Source: Tatumella citrea
GTDB taxonomy: Bacteria > Pseudomonadota > Gammaproteobacteria > Enterobacterales > Enterobacteriaceae
NCBI RefSeq assembly: GCF_002163585.1
Contig: NZ_CP015579.1
Coordinates: 4,423,467 to 4,487,466, forward strand
Direction of reading: 5' to 3'
Length of the DNA stretch: 64,000 bases
Shown here: positions 48,829 to 58,509 of the stretch, in pieces
Layout: each line of letters starts with the position of its first letter
Numbering within the stretch: position 1 is the first letter of the stretch
Notes under the pieces: model-generated
The model's database searches: none
Told to the model about the DNA's origin: nothing
What the model saw: the letters and a program-made list of their open reading frames with translations, nothing else
Translations under genes and position numbers: made by a program

Positions 48829-49788
48829 ATGGCGGAAATAAAGCCGACATTCAAAGCCCCGGGAAAACAGGGTGATATCATTTTCAGCGCATTGGTGAAG
48901 ATCTCTGCGCTGGTTGTGTTGTTGCTGCTGGGCGGAATTATTGTTTCCCTGATCATTTCTTCCTGGCCAAGTATTCATAAATTCGGTTTCTCGTTCCTGT
49001 GGAATAAAACCTGGGATGCGCCGAATGAGCAGTTCGGGGCTTTAGTACCGATTTATGGCACTGTGGTGACATCGGTTATTGCTCTGCTGATTGCAGTACC
49101 GGTTAGCTTTGGTATTGCGTTGTTTCTGACTGAGCTCTCACCCGGCTGGCTGCGGCGCCCGTTAGGTACCGCCATCGAATTGTTGGCTGCTATTCCCAGT
49201 ATTGTTTACGGTATGTGGGGATTATTTGTTTTTGCACCTTTATTTGCTGAATATTTCCAGACCCCGGTAGGCGATCTGCTTTCTAATGTACCGATTATTG
49301 GCCAGCTGTTTTCCGGCCCGGCATTTGGTATCGGGATTCTGGCGGCCGGACTTATTCTGGCTATTATGATTATTCCTTACATTGCTTCGGTGATGCGTGA
49401 TGTCTTCGAGCAGACCCCGGTGATGATGAAAGAGTCAGCCTACGGTCTCGGATGCACCACCTGGGAGGTTATCTGGAATATCGTACTGCCATTTACCCGC
49501 AACGGTGTGATAGGTGGTGTGATGCTGGGGCTGGGACGAGCCTTAGGTGAAACCATGGCCGTGACCTTCATTATCGGGAATACCTACCAGCTCGACAGCC
49601 CGTCGCTGTATATGCCTGGAAACAGTATTACGTCAGCACTGGCTAACGAATTTGCTGAAGCGGAATCGGGATTACATATTGCAGCGTTGATGGAGCTGGG
49701 TCTTATCCTGTTCTTTATCACTTTTGTGGTGCTGGCAATTTCCAAACTGATGATTCTGCGTTTAGCCAAAAATGAGGGAGCCCGCTAA
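48829..49788 (+). CDS. pstC: Phosphate ABC transporter permease PstC
   Basis: A 319-residue permease, as in E. coli. About six membrane helices; the coupling loop EAA motif reads [21 protein letters not shown]. Its stop overlaps the pstA start by one base (TAATG). With PstA it forms the channel of the high-affinity phosphate importer. The 76-nt gap after pstS suggests partial termination or mRNA processing after the abundant binding protein. Confidence 0.96.
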   Translation: MAEIKPTFKAPGKQGDIIFSALVKISALVVLLLLGGIIVSLIISSWPSIHKFGFSFLWNKTWDAPNEQFGALVPIYGTVVTSVIALLIAVPVSFGIALFLTELSPGWLRRPLGTAIELLAAIPSIVYGMWGLFVFAPLFAEYFQTPVGDLLSNVPIIGQLFSGPAFGIGILAAGLILAIMIIPYIASVMRDVFEQTPVMMKESAYGLGCTTWEVIWNIVLPFTRNGVIGGVMLGLGRALGETMAVTFIIGNTYQLDSPSLYMPGNSITSALANEFAEAESGLHIAALMELGLILFFITFVVLAISKLMILRLAKNEGAR

Positions 49789-50675
49789 TGACTCAGATGG
49801 ATCTTGATAACCATGCTGCTCTGCAGGCTTCCCGGAGAAAAATGCAGGCATGGCGTGGTTTTAAAAATAAGATAGCGATCATTTTGTCACTACTGACCAT
49901 GGCTTTTGGTCTGTTCTGGCTGGTGTGGATTCTCTGGACCACTATCTCCCGGGGGATCGGCGGTTTAAACATCGACCTGTTCACTCAGATGACTCCCCCG
50001 CCAAACACCGATGGTGGTGGCCTCGCTAATGCCCTGGCGGGAAGTGGCTTACTGATTTTCTGGTCAACTTTGGTGGGGACACCACTGGGGATCATGGCCG
50101 GGATTTATCTGGCTGAATATGGTCGCAAGTCTCTTTTGGCCGAAGTGATTCGTTTTATTAACGACATTCTGCTGTCAGCACCATCGATTGTTATTGGCTT
50201 GTTTGTCTACACCCTGGTGGTTGCCTTTATGCATCACTTCTCCGGGTGGGCCGGGGCATTGTCATTGGCTCTGCTGCAAATTCCAATTGTTATCCGTACT
50301 ACCGAGAACATGCTGAAACTGGTACCTGATACGATGCGTGAGGCAGCCTATGCATTAGGCACCCCTAAGTGGAAGATGATTCTGGTCATCACACTGAAAG
50401 CCTCTGTCTCCGGCATCATCACCGGAGTTCTGCTGGCGATTGCCCGTATTGCCGGTGAAACAGCACCTTTACTGTTTACGGCATTATCGAATCAGTTCTG
50501 GAGTACCGACATGATGCAGCCGCTGGCTAACCTGCCAGTGACTATTTATAAGTTTGCCATGAGCCCGTTTTCTCAATGGCAGAGCCTGGCCTGGGCAGGG
50601 GTACTTATTATTACCATCTGCGTATTACTGCTGAATGTCCTGGCACGGGTCATTTTTACAAAACGTAAAAACTAA
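49788..50675 (+). CDS. pstA: Phosphate ABC transporter permease PstA
   Basis: A 295-residue permease (E. coli 296) with EAA loop [20 protein letters not shown] and a cytoplasmic N-terminal stretch before helix 1 ([20 protein letters not shown]). It pairs with PstC. The one-base overlap with pstC means coupled translation. Confidence 0.96.
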   Translation: MTQMDLDNHAALQASRRKMQAWRGFKNKIAIILSLLTMAFGLFWLVWILWTTISRGIGGLNIDLFTQMTPPPNTDGGGLANALAGSGLLIFWSTLVGTPLGIMAGIYLAEYGRKSLLAEVIRFINDILLSAPSIVIGLFVYTLVVAFMHHFSGWAGALSLALLQIPIVIRTTENMLKLVPDTMREAAYALGTPKWKMILVITLKASVSGIITGVLLAIARIAGETAPLLFTALSNQFWSTDMMQPLANLPVTIYKFAMSPFSQWQSLAWAGVLIITICVLLLNVLARVIFTKRKN

Positions 50676-50710
50676 TTTTTGCGGCGTGGCTTCAGGCGAC
50701 GCCGGAATAA

Positions 50711-51499
<789 letters not shown>

Positions 51500-51577
51500 T
51501 GTTTAGCCATTATTCTGCGACGCTTAATTTTGCCACCACTTTTCGCGGCCGGTGCGGCTGCGATGCTGGAGAACATG

Positions 51578-52318
51578 ATGGACAGTCTTAATTTAAATAA
51601 ACATATCTCCGGTCAGTTCAATGCTGAGCTGGAGCATATTCGTACTCAGGTGATGATTATGGGTGGCCTGGTGGAGCAACAGCTCACCGATGCCATTAAT
51701 GCAATGCAGAATATGGACATTGATCTGGCCCAGCGGGTCATCGACGATGATCATAAAGTGAATATGATGGAAGTAGATATTGATGAAGATTGCGTCCGTA
51801 TTATTGCCAAACGTCAACCGACCGCCAGTGATCTGCGGATGGTGATGGCCATTATCAAAACCATTTCTGAGCTGGAACGTATTGGTGATGTTGCTGAGAA
51901 AATCAGCCGTACTGCCCTGGAAAAATTTGGTCAGAAACATCAGCCGTTACTGGTCAGCCTCGAATCTCTGGGCCGTCATGCTGTACAGATGCTGCATGAT
52001 GTACTGGATGCCTTTACCCGGATGGATCTGGGCGCGGCAGTACAGATCTACCGTGAAGACAAGAAAGTAGACAAAGAGTATGAAGGAATTGTCCGTCAGT
52101 TAATGACTTATATGATGGAAGATCCGCGTACTATTCCGAGTGTGCTGACAGCGTTATTCTGTGCCCGTGCGATCGAAAGGATCGGCGACCGTTGCCAGAA
52201 TATTTGCGAGATCATTTTTTATTTTGTAAAAGGTCAGGACTTCCGCCACCTCGGTGGAGATCAGCTGGATAAATTGCTGGCTGGTGATGATCCTGCCGAA
52301 GAAGCAACCCCGGAATAA
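51578..52318 (+). CDS. phoU: Phosphate signalling protein PhoU
   Basis: From the ATG at 51578 the protein has 246 residues (E. coli 241), starting [20 protein letters not shown] exactly like PhoU. Two three-helix bundles carry the conserved metal-binding signatures [10 protein letters not shown] and [10 protein letters not shown]. It conveys the state of PstSCAB to the sensor PhoR and keeps Pho genes off. It is the last gene of the pst operon, with a slightly longer acidic tail ([10 protein letters not shown]). Confidence 0.96.
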   Translation: MDSLNLNKHISGQFNAELEHIRTQVMIMGGLVEQQLTDAINAMQNMDIDLAQRVIDDDHKVNMMEVDIDEDCVRIIAKRQPTASDLRMVMAIIKTISELERIGDVAEKISRTALEKFGQKHQPLLVSLESLGRHAVQMLHDVLDAFTRMDLGAAVQIYREDKKVDKEYEGIVRQLMTYMMEDPRTIPSVLTALFCARAIERIGDRCQNICEIIFYFVKGQDFRHLGGDQLDKLLAGDDPAEEATPE

Positions 52319-52459
52319 ACCCCTCTGCTCTCAGTCTGCCATTGATCCGGATGGCAGACTGAAGTTCCTCCTGTCTGCTCGGATAACCGTAGATTGTTGG
52401 TGCCGCTCTTTTTATACTTTGTCAGAGAGTTATCTCCCGACAAATCAAGGAGCAGGTAC

Positions 52460-53686
52460 GTGCAAAACAAAAAAACAGTCACCCCGGCAAAGGCAATGCT
52501 GGCTGCAGTCAGTGGCTATGCTATGGATGGTTTCGATTTACTGATACTCGGCTTTATGCTGCCGGCTATTAGTGTTTCATTATCACTGGATCACTCGCAG
52601 GCAGGATCACTGGTGACATGGACACTGATAGGTGCAGTGATCGGTGGCATTATTTTCGGACATCTCAGTGACCGGTTTGGCCGGGTCAGGGTACTGACAC
52701 TGACTATTCTCATGTTTTCAGTGTTCACCGGATTGTGTGCTGTCGCGCAGGGATATACTGACCTGCTGATTTACCGGACTCTGGCAGGCGTCGGATTGGG
52801 TGGCGAATTTGGTATCGGTATGGCACTCATTGCCGAGGTATGGCCGGCAAGTAAGCGTAACCGCGCCTCTGCATGGGTTGGTATTGGCTGGCAGGCTGGT
52901 GTTCTTCTCGCGGCATTTATCACCCCGTTATTACTCAATATTATCGGCTGGCGCGGGATGTTTCTTGTGGGGCTGATACCCGCATTATTCTCATTTGCTA
53001 TCCGGCATGGTTTAAGTGAACCAGAGTCTTTTATCCGTCAGCCACGGAATGAACAGCAACTCTCATTTGTGTCTCGTCTGAAATTATTGTGCAAAGACAG
53101 TGCGACAACCAAAGCCAGCCTGGGGATTTTTATTTTATGCTCGGTACAAAATTTTGGTTACTACGGGCTGATGATCTGGATGCCCAGCTATCTCGCTTCA
53201 TCCTTCGGTTTTAGTCTGACCAAATCCGGAATATGGACCGCAGCCACCGTGATTGGAATGACGGTGGGTATCGGACTATTTGGCGTACTGGCTGATCGTT
53301 TTGCACGCTGGAAAATTTTTATAATTTATCAACTGGGGGCGGTTGTGATGGTGGTTGTCTATGCACAATTAACTGACCCTGTAATGATGTTGATAGCCGG
53401 AGCGGTAATGGGATTGTTTGTCAACGGGATGATAGGTGGCTACGGGGCACTGATTTCAGATACCTTTCCGGTTGCCTCCAGGGCAACGGCACAGAATGTA
53501 TTGTTCAATCTCGGTCGTGGTGTCGGGGGATTTGGTCCGCTAGTGATCGGCATGCTGGCCACTGAATGGTCATTCACCGCAGCAATCACCTTGCTGGCGC
53601 TGATTTATGTGCTGGACATTCTCGCGACCCTGTTCCTGCTGCCCCGCCGGCAGAGCAATGAGGATGTCCTCGGTGCGATAGGATAA
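52460..53686 (+). CDS. MFS transporter, aromatic acid/organic acid:H+ symporter (AAHS-like)
   Basis: Starting at the GTG at 52460, with AAGGAG seven bases upstream, gives 408 residues. Helix 1 has GYAMDGFDLLILGFMLPAIS, the DGFD motif of the aromatic acid:H+ symporter family, and the loop between helices 2 and 3 has GHLSDRFGRVRVL. It probably imports an aromatic or small organic acid. No catabolic genes flank it, so the substrate is unclear. It lies between phoU and the microcin locus and may belong to the same acquired segment. Confidence 0.78.
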   Translation: MQNKKTVTPAKAMLAAVSGYAMDGFDLLILGFMLPAISVSLSLDHSQAGSLVTWTLIGAVIGGIIFGHLSDRFGRVRVLTLTILMFSVFTGLCAVAQGYTDLLIYRTLAGVGLGGEFGIGMALIAEVWPASKRNRASAWVGIGWQAGVLLAAFITPLLLNIIGWRGMFLVGLIPALFSFAIRHGLSEPESFIRQPRNEQQLSFVSRLKLLCKDSATTKASLGIFILCSVQNFGYYGLMIWMPSYLASSFGFSLTKSGIWTAATVIGMTVGIGLFGVLADRFARWKIFIIYQLGAVVMVVVYAQLTDPVMMLIAGAVMGLFVNGMIGGYGALISDTFPVASRATAQNVLFNLGRGVGGFGPLVIGMLATEWSFTAAITLLALIYVLDILATLFLLPRRQSNEDVLGAIG

Positions 53687-53691
53687 TCTTC

Positions 53692-53725
53692 CTGCAGGCA
53701 ATTCAGCCAATGTAATTGCCTGCAG
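53692..53725 (+). terminator. Hairpin after the AAHS-like MFS gene
   Basis: CTGCAGGCAATT pairs exactly with AATTGCCTGCAG across 10 nt, starting 5 nt after the stop codon. No T-run follows, but the position suits transcript ending. Confidence 0.55.
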
Positions 53726-53733
53726 ATAAGGTA

Positions 53734-54096
53734 TTAAATATTTTCAGTGACCCGATAATTCATTGTCCTGTGGGAAAGATCTGTATGAATTATTCTGAAA
53801 ATTAAGCGAGCAATTTCCTTTAATATAATTATAAAGCCCATTTTTTGGTAATGATTGTCAACATGTTATCAATACAAGCCTGTGTTTTTAATTGATTTCT
53901 TTATGAATTCCGGTGCTTTTTGTCAGTATTTAGATTTCTTTAAGTAATCACTTAATATTTATTAATATATTTCATTGTATTGCAAAAGAACAATCTCAAT
54001 GTATATTTGGTCTCGCGGAGGTAAATTAAATTTCGGGTAATTGCAGTTAATTATACTTTTATACTTATGGAAAATATTAATAAAGGAGCTATTAAG
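53734..54096 (+). promoter_or_regulatory. AT-rich microcin leader region with Fur-like box and putative promoter
   Basis: About 360 bp, visibly more AT-rich than the flanking genes. GGTAATGATTGTCAACATG (53847-53865) matches 13 of 19 positions of the Fur consensus. TTGCAA (53980) and TATATT (54002), 16 bp apart, form the best promoter, which would start near 54014 and leave an 83-nt leader. Frames on the plus strand here are at most 14 codons. Fur control of class II microcins is established for several examples; here it is inferred. Confidence 0.45.
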
Positions 54097-54318
54097 ATGA
54101 AAGAATTAACTATGACTGAGGTTCAGACTGTTTCCGGTGCTGGCGTTGTTGCTGATGCATTTGCTGATGTTGGGAAAAGTATTGGTTCCGCCATGGAAAT
54201 TGTTTTTGGTGCGAAAGATGTTGTCAAAAGTGCTACTTCGCTCGGTCAGAATATCGGCCTGATGCTTGAATCAATTACCGGTATTGTCGATTCATCAACA
54301 GCTCTTTTCTGGAAATAA
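54097..54318 (+). CDS. Class II microcin-like precursor peptide with double-glycine-type leader
   Basis: A 73-residue peptide. AAAGGAG lies nine bases before the ATG at 54097; an in-frame ATG at 54067 has no such site. The leader MKELTMTEVQTVSGA fits the class II microcin leader (compare microcin L, MREITLNEMNNVSGA), with cleavage predicted after A15. The mature peptide would be 58 residues starting GVVADAFADVGKSIGSAMEI, without Cys, mildly acidic (four Lys against six Asp/Glu), rich in small and hydrophobic residues, with GxxxG-like spacing, ending STALFWK. A terminator hairpin and then the CvaA/CvaB-type exporter genes follow. I recognise no known microcin in the mature part. Antibacterial action is inferred from leader and exporter, not shown. 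Confidence 0.8.
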   Translation: MKELTMTEVQTVSGAGVVADAFADVGKSIGSAMEIVFGAKDVVKSATSLGQNIGLMLESITGIVDSSTALFWK

Positions 54319-54331
54319 TTAGTTTCACCTA

Positions 54332-54360
54332 TAGGTGCCGTAATTAACGGCACCTATTTT
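54332..54360 (+). terminator. Terminator between microcin gene and exporter genes
   Basis: TAGGTGCCGT-AATTA-ACGGCACCTA, a 10-bp perfect stem, is followed by TTTT, 13 nt after the microcin stop. Partial termination here would give much more precursor mRNA than exporter mRNA. Confidence 0.8.
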
Positions 54361-54432
54361 GCAGGCAATAAGCCAGCAGATCGATGTTTATCACAACAAC
54401 TCATTAATGATTAAATATGATGGTCTGAACAC

Positions 54433-55725
54433 ATGGAAGGACGTTCGATTTTCAGGAAGGAAGTACTGGAAAATCAGAAAATACAGTGGCTGGGTAAAGC
54501 CTTGCTGGTTTCAGGTTACCCGTCATGGCTGATAGGTGTATTATCCGCACTGTTCTTTTTTATTCTCCTCTCCGGAATCATTTTTGGTCAGTATACCCGC
54601 AGAATTGAAGTTGACGGTGAAATTATTTCCCGCCAGCAGGCAATTACTCTCTTTTCTCCGCAACAGGGATTAATTACCCGTGCATTTACACAAGCGGGTG
54701 AGAGGGTAAAAAAGAATGATCCCATTTATGAAATTGATGTCAGCCGGACCACCAGCGATGGCAAGGTAAGCCAACGTGGGGCTGAGGCTATTCATCAGCA
54801 ACTTTTTTTGACTGATCAGATTATCGATAAAATAGCGCAGAATAAACAAACCTCCCTCAATAGCCTCCGTCAGCAATTAACAAAATATCGTGAAGCCTAT
54901 GCAAAATCACAGCAATTAGTTAGCAGTGCCAGTCATGGACTGCAGGATATGAAAAAAAGCATGGGTAATTATGATGAGTATCTGCGACGCGGGCTAATTA
55001 ACAAAGAGCAGTTTACTAATCAACGCTATCTTTTTTATCAACAGCAATCATCGTGGCAGAGCCTGAATACTCAGTTGATACAGGAAAGCCTGCAAATTAT
55101 AAATATTGAAACCGAAATCGCCACTAAAGCGGCAGATTTTGATAATCAGTCGGCGGAATTTGCGGTTAAACGTAGTGAATTACAACGTCAACTGGCTGAG
55201 GTTAACGCCAGCGGAACATTGATTATTACTGCGCCGGAAGATGGGAGCGTTGAAAATATGGTGTATACCGTCGGCCAGATGACCAGTGCAGGAGACAGTC
55301 TTGCCCAACTGATGCCCGGGGGAATACCTGAATTTCAGCTGGTACTATGGTTGCCAGATATCAGCGTCCCTTATGTATCCTCCGGAGACAGGGTAAACCT
55401 TCGTTATGAAGCATATCCCTTTGAAAAATTTGGCCAGTTTCCCGGGAAAATCCATTCAGTATCGCAAATCCCCGCCAGCGTAAAAGAGCTGTCGATGTAC
55501 AGCAGCATTGCGCCTGCGAATCCCGGAGCCCCTTGCCAGGCTTATTATAAAACCCTGGTCACATTGAATAGTGAACGCTTTACTCATCCTGATAAGACGC
55601 TGAGCTGGTCTAACGGAATGAAAGCCAAAACCACGCTGTTTCTGGAAAAACGCCCGTTGTATCAATGGATACTGTCTCCTTATTACGATATCCGGCGTAG
55701 CCTGAAAGGACCTGTCGATGACTAA
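54433..55725 (+). CDS. Microcin export membrane fusion protein (CvaA/MchE-like)
   Basis: A 430-residue HlyD-family protein (CvaA 413). It begins RSIFRKEVLENQKIQWLGKA, close to the start of CvaA, then one inner-membrane helix (IGVLSALFFFILLSGIIFG), the lipoyl half-motif YTRRIEVDGEIISRQQAI, a Gln-rich coiled-coil hairpin (about 120-260) and the second lipoyl half with APEDGSVENMVYTVGQ. It bridges the peptidase-ABC exporter to TolC. The ribosome site is poor, and expression may depend on read-through of the preceding terminator. The 3' end overlaps the exporter ATPase gene by 8 nt. Confidence 0.9.
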   Translation: MEGRSIFRKEVLENQKIQWLGKALLVSGYPSWLIGVLSALFFFILLSGIIFGQYTRRIEVDGEIISRQQAITLFSPQQGLITRAFTQAGERVKKNDPIYEIDVSRTTSDGKVSQRGAEAIHQQLFLTDQIIDKIAQNKQTSLNSLRQQLTKYREAYAKSQQLVSSASHGLQDMKKSMGNYDEYLRRGLINKEQFTNQRYLFYQQQSSWQSLNTQLIQESLQIINIETEIATKAADFDNQSAEFAVKRSELQRQLAEVNASGTLIITAPEDGSVENMVYTVGQMTSAGDSLAQLMPGGIPEFQLVLWLPDISVPYVSSGDRVNLRYEAYPFEKFGQFPGKIHSVSQIPASVKELSMYSSIAPANPGAPCQAYYKTLVTLNSERFTHPDKTLSWSNGMKAKTTLFLEKRPLYQWILSPYYDIRRSLKGPVDD

Positions 55726-57817
55726 TGACTTCCTGCACAACATCATCCGGCGAATTAATTTCAGCCTCTGGCGCAAAGTCCCTGCTGTATTGCAGACAGA
55801 GGCTGCTGAATGTGGGCTGGCTTGTCTGGTGATGGCCTGCCGGTATTTTGGGATGGATATTGATCTGCTGAATTTGCGGCGCCGTTTTGGTATTTCAGTT
55901 CATGGAGCCACACTCACTACCTTAATCCATATTGCCGGGCAGCTGGCAATGAATACCCGGCCATTGTCGCTGGACCTGAATGAGTTGCGTCAGCTGAGAC
56001 GCCCGGCATTGTTGCACTGGGATATGAATCACTTTGTGGTACTGGTGGCGGTGCGGCGTTCACGATTTATCATCCATGACCCTGCATTAGGTCGCAGAGT
56101 TATAGGAATGCGTGAAATGTCTGAGCATTTTACCGGGGTAGCACTGGAAATCTGGCCGGGAAATGAATTCATTCCGCTGAAAGCAAGATCAGGGGTCAGC
56201 CTCTGGTCAATGATGAAAAACATTTCCGGTCTGGCAGGGTTTCTGGGGAAAATATTTAGTCTGTCTCTGGTTGTGGAAGCCGTTAACATTCTGATTCCTG
56301 TGGGCACACAGCTGGTGATGGACCACGTGCTGATTGCCCGCGACCATGACCTGCTGAGCCTGATTTGTCTCGGATTATTAACTTTTATTCTGTTCCGCAC
56401 CTTTATCAGTATGCTGCGTGCCTGGAGTTCTTTAGTCATGCAGTCGTTAATTGATATTCAGTGGAAAACCGGGTTAATGGATCACCTGTTACGTCTTCCC
56501 CTGAATTATTTTGAAAAACGTAAAGCCGGTGATATTCAGTCGCGATTCAATTCACTCGAGACTATCCGCAATACCCTGACCAGTAGCCTGGTCAATGGCA
56601 TTATTGATGTGATTGTTTCTGTCAGCGTCATGGTCATGATGTTCCTTTACGGCGGATGGCTGACCTTTGTGGTGTTGGGTTTCACATTAATCTATATGGT
56701 GCTGCGGCTAGTCACCTATCAGCGTTATCGTCAGGCACAGGAAGAACATATTGTGAAAGGGGCCCGTGCAGGTTCTCACTTTATGGAAACCTTATATGGC
56801 ATTAGCACCCTGAAAGCACTGGGGCTGGCGGCAACCCGGTCTCAGCATTGGCTGAATCTGAACATCGATACAACCAACGCAAGTATCCGGATGAGTCGTC
56901 TTGATATGCTGTTTGGCGGAGTCAGTTCACTGATTTCTACGCTCGATCAGGTGGTGATTCTGTGGCTCGGGGCATCAATGGTCATTGACGGCAATATGAC
57001 GGTGGGGATGTTTGTGGCGTTTAACGCGTATCGCGGGCAGTTCTCTGATCGGGCTTCATCACTGATCAATATCTTGTTGCAGTTACGGATGCTGGCGCTG
57101 CACAACGACAGGATAGCCGATATTGTATTACAGGAACCGGAAGCGTTTCAGCCGGCAAGACCGTTCTGCCCGCCGGATACTGCGGCAGAGTTGCAGGTTC
57201 AGGATGTCGGATATCAGTACGACAAACTGAGCCGCCCGGTTCTGTCAGGAATCTCTCTGTCTGTTGCAGCAGGTGAAAGCGTAGCCATTACCGGCCCCTC
57301 GGGAACCGGGAAAACCACCCTGATGAAAGTGATTACCGGACTACTGACAGCCGATTGCGGGACAATACGCTGCAATGGCATTGATATACATACCGCAGGG
57401 ATTAATAACTACCGGGATATCATTGCCTGCGTTTTACAGGAAGATAAATTATTTGCCGGTTCAATTGCAGAAAACATTGCCAGCTTCTCCGGGGAAAAGG
57501 ATATGCAATGGGTCATGGACTGTGCCATCAACAGCCATATTCATGATGAGATTATGCAAATGCCGATGGGTTACGAAACACTGGTCTCTGAACTGGGTGG
57601 CAGTCTGTCCGGTGGTCAGAAGCAACGTTTACTGATTGCCCGGGCTCTTTATCGCAGGCCATCTATTCTGTTTCTTGATGAAGCGACCAGTCATCTTGAC
57701 CTGGATAATGAAGCGAAGGTCAATGCAGCTATCCGTGAGTTGAAAATCACCCGCATTTTTATCGCCCATCGCCCTTCAACTATTGCCTCAGCCGATCGGG
57801 TTATTGAATTAAGCTGA
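55718..57817 (+). CDS. Peptidase-containing ABC exporter (CvaB/MchF-like)
   Basis: A 699-residue protein (CvaB 698). Residues 1-150 are a C39 cysteine peptidase with C32 (EAAECGLACL), H105 (DMNHFVVL) and D121 (IIHDPALG), the same positions as the CvaB triad. Six membrane helices occupy about 160-440. The ATPase has Walker A GPSGTGKTT, signature LSGGQKQR, Walker B ILFLDEATSHLD and H-loop IAHRPSTI. It removes the double-glycine-type leader and exports the peptide through TolC with the CvaA-like partner. All catalytic residues are intact, so the exporter appears functional. Confidence 0.95.
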   Translation: MTNDFLHNIIRRINFSLWRKVPAVLQTEAAECGLACLVMACRYFGMDIDLLNLRRRFGISVHGATLTTLIHIAGQLAMNTRPLSLDLNELRQLRRPALLHWDMNHFVVLVAVRRSRFIIHDPALGRRVIGMREMSEHFTGVALEIWPGNEFIPLKARSGVSLWSMMKNISGLAGFLGKIFSLSLVVEAVNILIPVGTQLVMDHVLIARDHDLLSLICLGLLTFILFRTFISMLRAWSSLVMQSLIDIQWKTGLMDHLLRLPLNYFEKRKAGDIQSRFNSLETIRNTLTSSLVNGIIDVIVSVSVMVMMFLYGGWLTFVVLGFTLIYMVLRLVTYQRYRQAQEEHIVKGARAGSHFMETLYGISTLKALGLAATRSQHWLNLNIDTTNASIRMSRLDMLFGGVSSLISTLDQVVILWLGASMVIDGNMTVGMFVAFNAYRGQFSDRASSLINILLQLRMLALHNDRIADIVLQEPEAFQPARPFCPPDTAAELQVQDVGYQYDKLSRPVLSGISLSVAAGESVAITGPSGTGKTTLMKVITGLLTADCGTIRCNGIDIHTAGINNYRDIIACVLQEDKLFAGSIAENIASFSGEKDMQWVMDCAINSHIHDEIMQMPMGYETLVSELGGSLSGGQKQRLLIARALYRRPSILFLDEATSHLDLDNEAKVNAAIRELKITRIFIAHRPSTIASADRVIELS

Positions 57818-57830
57818 GTTCGGTAACCCG

Positions 57831-57861
57831 TGCAGGCTGTGGTGATTCGTCACAGCCTGCA
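57831..57861 (+). terminator. Terminator-like hairpin closing the microcin locus
   Basis: TGCAGGCTGTG pairs exactly with CACAGCCTGCA over a 9-nt loop, 14 nt after the exporter stop. Between it and 58039 I see no further credible frame, so no immunity gene at this end. Confidence 0.65.
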
Positions 57862-58038
57862 GAATTCTTCCATTCAGATAGCCAATTTCCCTGCCGATTG
57901 CTGGTGTTTTATTCTGCCGGAATATGTTATTGATTCTGTATGATGTGTGATTTTTATACCCGCAGGATCTTCTGTGGCTGAATACCGGAAAACAGCAGGA
58001 AAGTTAACAGGCCTTAGCGGCCGGACAGAGGAGTCTCG

Positions 58039-58479
58039 ATGGAAATTACCGGAGTGTTTTGGGTCTGGATTGCGGTTGCCGCGATTTTTGCGTTGATAGA
58101 AATTTTCACCGTGACTTTTTTTGGGTTGTGGATGGCAATAGCAGCTCTGGTCCCGGCAATTCTGGTCTTTATTCTGCCGTCCTTTCCAGTCGCCGGCCAA
58201 CTATTGGTATGGGTTGTGGCATCACTGATCTGTGCCTGGATTTGGGTACGCTGGATACGCAGCAAACCTGAGCCCTGGATAGCAGAACCACTTATCGGTC
58301 AGCAGGGGATACTGGCTTCAGCTCTGACGCCTCCCCAAACCAGCATTTTGTTGCTCAGCAAACCGGTACAGGGGCGTCAGGAATGGCCTTGCATCAGCGA
58401 ACAGCCGTTAGCCAGACAGGCCCGGGTTAAGGTCGTGGCGGTGATCAACGATGATATTGTGAAAGTGGAAGCCGTTTAA
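58039..58479 (+). CDS. NfeD-family membrane protein (YbbK-like)
   Basis: A 146-residue protein (E. coli YbbK 151). Two or three hydrophobic helices (VWIAVAAIFALIEIFTVTFF, AIAALVPAILVFILP, LLVWVVASLICAWIW) are followed by a C-terminal OB-fold domain (PLIGQQGILASALTPP, ARVKVVAVINDDIVKVEAV). NfeD proteins partner with SPFH/stomatin proteins, here the next gene, in membrane microdomain and quality-control roles. GAGGAG precedes the ATG. Confidence 0.85.
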   Translation: MEITGVFWVWIAVAAIFALIEIFTVTFFGLWMAIAALVPAILVFILPSFPVAGQLLVWVVASLICAWIWVRWIRSKPEPWIAEPLIGQQGILASALTPPQTSILLLSKPVQGRQEWPCISEQPLARQARVKVVAVINDDIVKVEAV

Positions 58480-58509
58480 TTATTCAGACTATTTTTTAAG
58501 GAGGAAACC

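Noticed and set aside
53734..53841. 35-residue hydrophobic minus-strand frame (MGFIIILKEIARLIFRIIHT...) considered as microcin immunity
   Set aside because: No ribosome site, wrong orientation and very short; AT-rich DNA readily yields Ile/Leu-rich frames.
54412..54537. 41-codon frame starting MIKYDGLNTWKD, overlapping the adaptor start
   Set aside because: No ribosome site and almost wholly inside the adaptor gene in another frame.
54670..54876. 68-codon hydrophobic frame antisense to the CvaA-like gene, considered as immunity
   Set aside because: Fully antisense to a well-supported gene, with composition explained by the opposite strand.
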